A stretch of 5,188 bases of DNA. Origin: an uncultured Clostridia bacterium. GTDB taxonomy: Bacteria; Bacillota; Clostridia; Lachnospirales; Lachnospiraceae. Below, in pieces: positions 1 through 4,072 of the stretch. Position numbers and translations under genes: made by a program. The stretch spans positions 1-5,188 of the forward strand of contig CAMWWR010000173.1 of NCBI GenBank assembly GCA_947178045.1. Direction: 5' to 3'. Below the pieces are notes generated by a model that did not search any database, was not told the DNA's origin, and saw only the letters and a program-made list of their open reading frames with translations. The first letter of the stretch is position 1, and each line of letters begins with the position of its first letter.

Positions 1-350
1 GCAATTATGTTGTCCCCCTCATAGGAAAGGACGCCGACGCCGGGATTTAATGCGGCAAGGTAGATTTCCGGAATCAGCGAGGAGGGCACGGGCTTCTGAT
101 AGATTGTTTCACCGGTGCCGCAGTTGGTGATCCGGGCTCCGTTGAAGGACAGAACAAAATTTGAGAAACGCGCGAGCTCCAGCTCCTCGGCTGTCCGGCG
201 TGTTCCGGGCGTCGGCCGGCCGGATGCGATGGCGACGCGCACACCGCGCTCCTGCAGATCCAGCAGGGCTTTTTTTGTGTTCGGGGTAATTTTCTTTTCG
301 GAATTTGTCAATGTTCCGTCGATATCAAGTACAAGCATTTGATATTTCAT
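1..350 (-). CDS. Cof-type HAD-superfamily phosphatase, N-terminal part (runs off left edge)
   Basis: The minus strand reads an uninterrupted 116 codons from an ATG at 350-348 to the window edge, so the C-terminal part is missing (the family is usually about 260-290 residues). HAD motif I is DIDGTLT at residues 9-15: Asp9 is the expected nucleophile and Asp11 the general acid. Motif II is Ser43 in VAIASGRP, and the family's FNGA motif is at 69-72. These are hallmarks of the Cof/YidA-like HAD subfamily IIB, cytosolic Mg2+-dependent hydrolases of sugar phosphates or other small phosphorylated metabolites. The substrate is set by the cap domain, which lies mostly outside the window, so no specific substrate can be named. 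The start is supported by GGAGG at 356-360, five bases upstream. It is transcribed divergently from the ATPase gene behind a near-consensus promoter. Family assignment is secure; the function is generic. Confidence 0.9.
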   Translation of the reverse strand, partial: MKYQMLVLDIDGTLTNSEKKITPNTKKALLDLQERGVRVAIASGRPTPGTRRTAEELELARFSNFVLSFNGARITNCGTGETIYQKPVPSSLIPEIYLAALNPGVGVLSYEGDNII

Positions 351-363
351 TTTGTCCTCCGTT

Positions 364-412
364 CCGCAGATCCATTTTAGACCGAGGAAATGCTTTCCTC
401 TGTTCGCTGCGG
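364..412 (-). repeat. Nested inverted repeats in the HAD gene's 5' leader
   Basis: A perfect 7-bp inverted repeat with a 3-base loop (GAGGAAA at 384-390, TTTCCTC at 394-400) sits inside an outer 6-bp pair (CCGCAG at 364-369, CTGCGG at 407-412). Both lie between the predicted minus-strand transcription start (about 413) and the HAD ribosome site at 356-360. The transcribed leader could therefore fold into a two-tier hairpin ending just before the ribosome site. No T-run follows either arm, so it is not an intrinsic terminator. It may be an operator, an mRNA-stabilising 5' structure, or chance. The inverted repeats are seen directly; a role is inferred. Confidence 0.45.
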
Positions 413-419
413 TATGGAT

Positions 420-448
420 ATTTTATAACAAAATGGTTCAAATGTAAA
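420..448 (-). promoter_or_regulatory. Sigma-A-type promoter for the HAD phosphatase gene
   Basis: Read on the minus strand, TTTACA (443-448) and TAAAAT (420-425) are separated by exactly 17 bases. Each hexamer differs from the consensus (TTGACA, TATAAT) at one position. The implied start is near 413, giving a leader of about 60 bases before the ATG at 350. This is the best promoter match in the left half of the window. Confidence 0.75.
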
Positions 449-453
449 GGCTA

Positions 454-483
454 TTCATAGGGACAGGCCGGAGCTCATACTAT
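454..483 (+). promoter_or_regulatory. Weak candidate promoter for the ATPase gene
   Basis: TTCATA (454-459) and TACTAT (478-483) are 18 bases apart on the plus strand, placing a start near 490 and a leader of about 27 bases before the GTG at 517. The match is modest. It is offered because the ATPase gene must start from this short divergent region and nothing better is visible. It would lie back-to-back with the HAD promoter. Confidence 0.25.
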
Positions 484-505
484 TTCTCATAACGAAATTG
501 ATAAC

Positions 506-510
506 GGAGG
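506..510 (+). promoter_or_regulatory. Ribosome binding site fixing the GTG start of the ATPase
   Basis: GGAGG lies six bases before GTG at 517-519. No in-frame ATG is similarly placed, and the protein from this GTG begins at the usual N-terminus of the family (MHTLSRAEVVKKL), so GTG is taken as the true start. Confidence 0.8.
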
Positions 511-516
511 AACATC

Positions 517-3192
517 GTGCATACCTTAAGCAGGGCGGAAGTAGTAAAGAAGCTTGAGAGCCATTCCGAACAGGGCCTGAGCGAGAAGGAAGCAGCTGCG
601 CGGCTGAGGCAATACGGAAAAAACGAGTTTACGGAGAAAAAGAAAAGAAGCTTTCTGCTGCGCTTTTTTGAGCAGTTCCAGGATTTCATGATTCTTGTGC
701 TGATCGCGGCGGCGGTGGTGTCCTTCTTTGTCTCCGCGATGAACGGGGACGCGGATTTTACCGACCCGGTCATTATCCTCGCAATCGTCGTACTGAACGC
801 AGTGCTCGGGGTGGTACAGGAGCAGAAGGCAGAAAAGTCGCTGGAGGCGCTGAAGCGCATTTCCGCGCCCACGGCCACGGTGGTGCGGGAGGGTGTAAGG
901 GAGGAGATCGCCGCGGCCAGGCTTGTGCCGGGGGACGTGATCGAGCTTGAGGCGGGGCAGTATGTTCCCGCGGACGCCCGCCTTCTGTCCGCTGTTTCCA
1001 TGAAGGCGGATGAGTCGTCGCTGACCGGGGAATCCGCGCCGGTGAAAAAGGACGCGAACGCGGTATGCCCGCAGGGGACGCTGCCGGCGGACCGGAATAA
1101 TATGCTGTATTCGACGACCGTCGTCACCGCCGGGCATGGCAGGGCAATCGTCACGGCCACGGGGATGAAGACCGAGGTCGGAAGGATCGCGGACATGATT
1201 CTGAATGACAATGCACCAGATACGCCGCTGCAGAAGAGGCTGGCGGTCATCGGAAAATGGCTCGGCATCGCGGCGCTGGCGATATGCGTCGTTATCTTCC
1301 TTATGGGGACGCTGCAGGGGCGCGGGCTGTTTGACATGTTTATGACGAGCGTGAGCCTCGCGGTCGCGGCCATTCCGGAAGCGTTGCCGGGCATGGTGAC
1401 CATTATGCTGTCCCTCGGCGTACAGCGGATGGCTGCCAAAAAGGCAGTCGTAAAAAAGCTGCCGGCCGTCGAGACGCTCGGCAGCGCCACCTGGATCTGC
1501 TCGGATAAAACCGGGACGCTGACAGAAAATTCCATGACGGTCGTACAGCTGGCCGACGCCTCGCGGATGCTTGAGCTGTGCGAGGGGGCGGCGGTGCGCA
1601 TCCTGGAGGCGTCGGCGCTGTGCTGCAACGTGCAGATGGTGAGAAACGAGGCGGCCGGCGGAAACGACAGGCCGAAAAAGGGCGCAGGGCGCGGCAGAGC
1701 GCTGATCCGTCCGAAGGCCGGAAAAAAGAATGCGGGCGGCGAGTGGAGCGGGGAGGCGACCGAGCTGGCCCTGGTGCGGGCACTGCACAGTGCCGGAGGC
1801 TCGGCCGGGGAGCTGTGGAGCAGTGCGGAGCGCATCGGGGAGATCCCGTTCGATTCAGAGAGAAAGCGGATGACGACGGTACATAGGCGCGGGCAGAACA
1901 GCTTCCGCGTCACGAAGGGTGCTCCGGATATTCTTCTGACCCGCTGCACGCATTATGACAGGGACGGCGGAATCTACCCGATGACGGAGGATATCCGGGA
2001 GGGGATCCGCCGCAGGAACCGGCAGATGACGGACCGGGCCCTCCGGGTGCTGGCAGTTTCCTACCAGCCGGACTGCAGCGGGAGGCCGGAGGAAAATCTC
2101 GTGTTCCTCGGGCTCGTCGGCATGATTGATCCGCCGAGGAAGGAGGCGTCAGCCTGTGTGCGCACCTGCAGGGAGGCCGGGATCACGCCGGCCATGATCA
2201 CGGGCGATCATGTCGCGACAGCCTGCGCGATCGCGAGGGAGATCGGGATTCTGGAGGATAAGAGGGAGGCCATAACCGGGGCGGAGCTGGACCGGCTGAC
2301 ACAGGAGGAGCTCGAGCATAGCATCCGCCGGTATCGCGTGTTCGCGCGTGTGTCGCCGGAGCACAAGGTGCGGATTGTCCGCGCGCTGCAGAAGAGCGGG
2401 GAGATCGTTGCAATGACCGGGGACGGGGTCAACGATGCGCCGGCGCTGAAGGCGGCGGACATCGGCTGTGCAATGGGGAAAAACGGGACCGATGTTGCAA
2501 AAAATGCCGCTGATATGGTGCTGATGGACGATAATTTTGCCACGATCGTGGAGGCCGTGCGGGAGGGCAGGGGCATCTACGACAATATCCGCAAGTCCAT
2601 TCATTTTCTGCTCTCGAGCAATATCGGCGAGATTATTACGATTTTCGCAGCCATCCTCTGCCGTCTTCCGTCGCCGCTGGCCGCAGTTCAGCTGCTGTGG
2701 GTAAATCTTGTCACGGATTCCCTTCCGGCCATCGCGCTCGGCGTAGAGCCGCCGGAGCCGGGGATTATGAAGCGGAAGCCCGTGCCGCCGGAGAAGGGAC
2801 TTTTTTCCGGCGGTCTGACAGGGCAAATCGTTCTTGAGGGCTGCATGATCGGGTTGCTTGCCATGGCTGCTTACCTGATCGGCGGGAGCTCCTACTGCTT
2901 TGCCGTGCTGTCCTTTTCTCAGCTGTTCCACGCCTGGAACATGAGGAGTGAACGCTCCCTGTTTGAGATCGGCTTTTTCAGCAACCGGAAAATGACCGTG
3001 GCCTTTCTGATCTGCGGTTTCCTGCAGGCCATCGTCCTCACGGCGGAGCCGTTCTCCGCGGTGTTCCAGGTAACGCCGCTCGGACTGCTTGACTGGCTTA
3101 TTGTCCTCGGCCTGTCAATCGTGCCGATTCTTGCCTGCGAGCTGCAGAAGCGTGCGCACGGACGAAAAAAAACGGACGAAGAGGCGGACTGA
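517..3192 (+). CDS. Cation-translocating P-type ATPase, P2 Ca2+-type
   Basis: This is a complete 891-residue P-type ATPase, close to the usual length of bacterial Ca2+ pumps (about 870-930). It uses ATP to export Ca2+ (or a similar divalent cation) across the cytoplasmic membrane. In order: N-terminal cation-ATPase domain (about 1-50); M1-M2 (about 57-100); actuator domain with TGES at 170-173; M3-M4 (about 246-300) with PEALP at 287-291; phosphorylation motif DKTGTLT at 330-336 (Asp330 is phosphorylated); nucleotide-binding domain with GEATE at 412-416 and KGAP at 467-470; DPPR at 538-541; TGD at 562-564; TGDGVNDAPAL at 634-644; and M5-M10 (about 694-875). Predicted cation ligands are Glu288 (M4), Asn702 and Glu705 (M5), and Asn730, Thr733 and Asp734 (M6). 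The position matching SERCA Glu908 in M8 appears to be Gln802. The loop at about 376-404 is unusually basic and Gly-rich. P2 Ca2+-type is secure; Ca2+ rather than Mn2+ as the physiological ion is inferred. Confidence 0.95.
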   Translation: MHTLSRAEVVKKLESHSEQGLSEKEAAARLRQYGKNEFTEKKKRSFLLRFFEQFQDFMILVLIAAAVVSFFVSAMNGDADFTDPVIILAIVVLNAVLGVVQEQKAEKSLEALKRISAPTATVVREGVREEIAAARLVPGDVIELEAGQYVPADARLLSAVSMKADESSLTGESAPVKKDANAVCPQGTLPADRNNMLYSTTVVTAGHGRAIVTATGMKTEVGRIADMILNDNAPDTPLQKRLAVIGKWLGIAALAICVVIFLMGTLQGRGLFDMFMTSVSLAVAAIPEALPGMVTIMLSLGVQRMAAKKAVVKKLPAVETLGSATWICSDKTGTLTENSMTVVQLADASRMLELCEGAAVRILEASALCCNVQMVRNEAAGGNDRPKKGAGRGRALIRPKAGKKNAGGEWSGEATELALVRALHSAGGSAGELWSSAERIGEIPFDSERKRMTTVHRRGQNSFRVTKGAPDILLTRCTHYDRDGGIYPMTEDIREGIRRRNRQMTDRALRVLAVSYQPDCSGRPEENLVFLGLVGMIDPPRKEASACVRTCREAGITPAMITGDHVATACAIAREIGILEDKREAITGAELDRLTQEELEHSIRRYRVFARVSPEHKVRIVRALQKSGEIVAMTGDGVNDAPALKAADIGCAMGKNGTDVAKNAADMVLMDDNFATIVEAVREGRGIYDNIRKSIHFLLSSNIGEIITIFAAILCRLPSPLAAVQLLWVNLVTDSLPAIALGVEPPEPGIMKRKPVPPEKGLFSGGLTGQIVLEGCMIGLLAMAAYLIGGSSYCFAVLSFSQLFHAWNMRSERSLFEIGFFSNRKMTVAFLICGFLQAIVLTAEPFSAVFQVTPLGLLDWLIVLGLSIVPILACELQKRAHGRKKTDEEAD

Positions 3193-3194
3193 AA

Positions 3195-3272
3195 GCTTCC
3201 TTAAGAAAAACGTTGATGAAAGCGTTCCCTGCGCCGGATTTGCGCCGTGGGGTGCTTCCTTAGAAAAAGGTT
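3195..3272 (+). repeat. Imperfect direct repeat downstream of the ATPase gene
   Basis: GCTTCCTTAAGAAAAACGTT at 3195-3214 recurs as GCTTCCTTAGAAAAAGGTT at 3254-3272, offset by 59 bases. The copies differ by one base gain/loss and one substitution. The first begins three bases after the ATPase stop codon; the second ends 18 bases before the -35 region of the next promoter. The function is unknown. Possibilities are paired protein-binding sites or the remnant of a small duplication. Confidence 0.5.
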
Positions 3273-3290
3273 AAAAAAGCCGCCGCATCC

Positions 3291-3319
3291 TTTCTTGAAG
3301 CAAAAATCTATGCTATACT
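3291..3319 (+). promoter_or_regulatory. Extended -10 promoter for the DUF2500 gene
   Basis: TGCTATACT at 3311-3319 combines a TG extension with a TATACT -10 box (3314-3319). A weak TTTCTT lies at -35 spacing (3291-3296, 17-base spacer). A start near 3326 is implied, giving a leader of about 60 bases to the ATG at 3385. The extended -10 makes up for the poor -35. The promoter lies downstream of the 3247 ATG, which argues against that upstream start. Confidence 0.65.
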
Positions 3320-3366
3320 GTAACCACATCGAACGGCCGGCAAATGCCCGGGCGCTCAGACAAAGG

Positions 3367-3373
3367 AAAGGAG
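3367..3373 (+). promoter_or_regulatory. Ribosome binding site deciding the DUF2500 start
   Basis: AAAGGAG lies 11 bases before ATG at 3385, with a second AAGG directly abutting the start codon. The spacing to the main site is slightly long. Together with the promoter at 3291-3319 it selects the ATG at 3385 over the in-frame ATG at 3247. Confidence 0.6.
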
Positions 3374-3384
3374 AATTACGAAGG

Positions 3385-3756
3385 ATGGGTTTTTTTGGTA
3401 TGGGGGCTTCCTTATTTCGCATTTTGTTTATAGCGGTTTTTCTGCTTGTGCTTTTTGTGATTATATCCAATATGATCCGGGGAGTCGGGCAGTGGAACCG
3501 CAACAATCAGTCGCCTGTGTTGAACGTGCTGGCCACGGTGGTCGCAAAGCGGGAGGAGGTTTCATATCACCACCATCATGACAATATGGCGATGGGCCAC
3601 AGCAGCACGAGCTACTATGTCACCTTTGAGGTGGAGAGCGGCGACCGGATGGAATTCCGGGTCAGCGGCTCGGAATACGGAATGCTGATCGAGCAGGATT
3701 TCGGGAGCCTGAAATTTCAGGGTACGCGGTTTCTGGGGTTTGAGCGGGAGCTGTGA
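3385..3756 (+). CDS. DUF2500 family membrane-anchored protein with His/Met cluster
   Basis: This is a 123-residue protein. Residues 9-31 form one strongly hydrophobic helix with few flanking charges, followed by a soluble domain, so it is probably a single-pass membrane protein. Its shape matches DUF2500 (the family of E. coli YhhM): a Lys-Arg motif after the first strand (VVAKREEV, 52-59), a YYVTFEVESGDRMEF strand pair (77-91), SEYG (96-99), and the C-terminal signature FQGTRFLGFE at 111-120. The molecular function of the family is not established. Between the first two strands lies HHHHDNMAMGH (62-72), with five His and two Met residues that could bind a transition metal; this is inferred from composition only. 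The start at 3385 was chosen because promoter and ribosome site lie just upstream. The frame stays open back to an ATG at 3247, but those 46 extra residues do not resemble the family. It has its own promoter and may also receive read-through from the ATPase gene. Confidence 0.85.
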   Translation: MGFFGMGASLFRILFIAVFLLVLFVIISNMIRGVGQWNRNNQSPVLNVLATVVAKREEVSYHHHHDNMAMGHSSTSYYVTFEVESGDRMEFRVSGSEYGMLIEQDFGSLKFQGTRFLGFEREL

Positions 3757-3761
3757 GTAGT

Positions 3762-3779
3762 ACAGATGGCCGGATCTGT
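3762..3779 (+). repeat. Short perfect inverted repeat just after the DUF2500 stop
   Basis: ACAGAT (3762-3767) and ATCTGT (3774-3779) flank a 6-base loop, GGCCGG, starting five bases after the stop codon. The position suits a 3'-end hairpin, but no T-run follows, so it is not a standard intrinsic terminator. It may protect the mRNA 3' end or be chance. The stretch from 3780 to 3850 holds nothing else recognisable. Confidence 0.35.
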
Positions 3780-3856
3780 GCTGCGGGCAGAGCGGACCTG
3801 CAGAATGCACGGGGATAAGAATGAAATAATCCATCTTGTTATTATCAGAAAAAACA

Positions 3857-3884
3857 TTGTATTTCGACTTCCATAAGGTATAAT
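3857..3884 (+). promoter_or_regulatory. Promoter P1 upstream of the ABC exporter gene
   Basis: TTGTAT (3857-3862) and a perfect TATAAT (3879-3884) are separated by 16 bases. The implied start is near 3891, giving a leader of about 180 bases before the ABC gene's ATG at 4073. The -10 box is embedded in the palindrome at 3877-3903, so a protein bound there would block this promoter. Confidence 0.65.
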
Positions 3885-3903
3885 AGCCGAAGGATATTAT
3901 ACC
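3877..3903. promoter_or_regulatory. Perfect 9+9 bp palindrome over the P1 -10 box and start: candidate operator
   Basis: GGTATAATA (3877-3885) and TATTATACC (3895-3903) are exact reverse complements around a 9-base centre, GCCGAAGGA, which can itself pair CC with GG around GAA. The palindrome spans the -10 box and the predicted start point. A two-fold-symmetric AT-rich site in this position is what dimeric repressors of the MarR or TetR type use, and exporter genes are often controlled by such proteins. No regulator gene is in the window, so operator function is an inference. Most of it lies at or upstream of the predicted transcript start, so it would not fold fully in P1 RNA. Confidence 0.5.
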
Positions 3904-3908
3904 AGCGC

Positions 3909-3971
3909 CGATTCGCGTCTGACCGAAGGAACCGCACCAAAGGTGCGGCGGACAGCCATATCAGCGAATCG
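3909..3971 (+). other. 63-nt extended stem-loop in the ABC gene's leader
   Basis: Three nested paired segments can be read directly. The outer stem is CGATTCGC (3909-3916) with GCGAATCG (3964-3971), 8 bp perfect. The middle is CTG-A-CCG (3919-3925) with CGG-A-CAG (3949-3955), pairing except for an A-A mismatch. The inner stem is CCGCACC (3932-3938) with GGTGCGG (3942-3948), 7 bp perfect with an AAA loop. The 5' internal-loop side holds AAGGAA (3926-3931) and the 3' side CCATATCA (3956-3963). Nesting of this order in 63 bases is unlikely by chance and suggests either a structured RNA leader or a palindromic repeat. It matches no riboswitch consensus I recognise, and no T-run follows it. Confidence 0.55.
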
Positions 3972-3990
3972 TGTGCATGCCCCGCAGGGC

Positions 3991-4009
3991 TTATGTCCGA
4001 AGGACATGA
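3991..4009 (+). repeat. Small hairpin with CCGAAGG core next to promoter P2
   Basis: ATGTCC (3993-3998), loop GAA, GGACAT (4002-4007) is a perfect 6-bp stem. A T-G wobble and a T-A pair extend it to 3991-4009. Its core CCGAAGG is the same heptamer found at 3887-3893 and 3923-3929. A shorter hairpin, GCCC-CGCA-GGGC (3979-3990), sits directly before it. Both would form in RNA from P1, or could act as a DNA palindrome just upstream of the second -10 box. Confidence 0.45.
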
Positions 4010-4015
4010 TATAAT
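4007..4015 (+). promoter_or_regulatory. Promoter P2: extended -10 box before the ABC gene
   Basis: TGATATAAT is a perfect extended -10 (TG at 4007-4008, TATAAT at 4010-4015). No good -35 hexamer lies at normal spacing; GGGCTT at 3987-3992 is the nearest and is poor. The implied start near 4022 leaves a leader of about 50 bases. The 11 bases TATAATAGCCG (4010-4020) repeat exactly the P1 -10 region (3879-3889). Confidence 0.45.
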
Positions 4016-4037
4016 AGCCGCATCGGACGGACTCAGA

Positions 4038-4063
4038 CCGCCCGGAGTACGAAGGTACAGCGG
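4038..4063 (+). promoter_or_regulatory. Hairpin overlapping the ABC gene's ribosome binding site
   Basis: CCGC (4038-4041) can pair with GCGG (4060-4063), and inside it GTAC-GAAG-GTAC (4047-4058) forms a 4-bp stem with a GAAG loop. The last two G of the 3' arm are the first two bases of the ribosome site GGAGG (4062-4066), which lies six bases before the ATG at 4073. Folding would partly hide the ribosome site, so this could modulate translation. The pairing is visible; any switching role is inferred. Confidence 0.4.
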
Positions 4064-4072
4064 AGGGGGACT

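Noticed and set aside
526..1788. 420-codon minus-strand open frame in another frame over the ATPase gene
   Set aside because: The translation is rich in Arg, His and Gln with no family resemblance and no ribosome site; a shadow of the real gene.
480..1949. 489-codon open frame on the minus strand antisense to the ATPase gene
   Set aside because: It lies wholly opposite a gene with every P-type motif intact. Its translation is Ser/Ala/Pro-rich with no recognisable domain, as expected of a shadow frame in GC-rich coding DNA.
3193..3300. Intrinsic terminator after the ATPase gene
   Set aside because: Possible weak pairings exist (AACG..CGTT at 3210-3227, GCTTC..GAAGC), but no stable GC hairpin followed by a T-run was found. 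Termination may be elsewhere or Rho-dependent.
3247..3384. Upstream in-frame ATG giving the DUF2500 protein 46 extra residues
   Set aside because: It lies upstream of the extended -10 promoter at 3311-3319, has no ribosome site, and adds a basic segment unlike the family N-terminus; ATG at 3385 is preferred.
3568..3579. His run as an engineered affinity tag
   Set aside because: It has only four His, is internal, uses mixed codons, and sits inside an intact family domain, so it is natural.
3890..4004. Three AAGGA motifs near hairpins as CsrA binding sites
   Set aside because: The GGA is mostly in the paired arm rather than exposed in the loop, and presence of CsrA in this organism is unknown; too speculative.
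3877..4063. CRISPR array or tRNA-like element
   Set aside because: The repeats are short and irregularly spaced with different stems, so not CRISPR. No cloverleaf with a T-psi-C-like arm could be drawn.
3857..4072. Known riboswitch, T-box or antibiotic-responsive attenuator classes
   Set aside because: I looked for T-box, TPP, SAM, cobalamin, c-di-GMP, yybP-ykoY and guanidine-I type conserved cores and saw none. There is also no terminator hairpin with a T-run.
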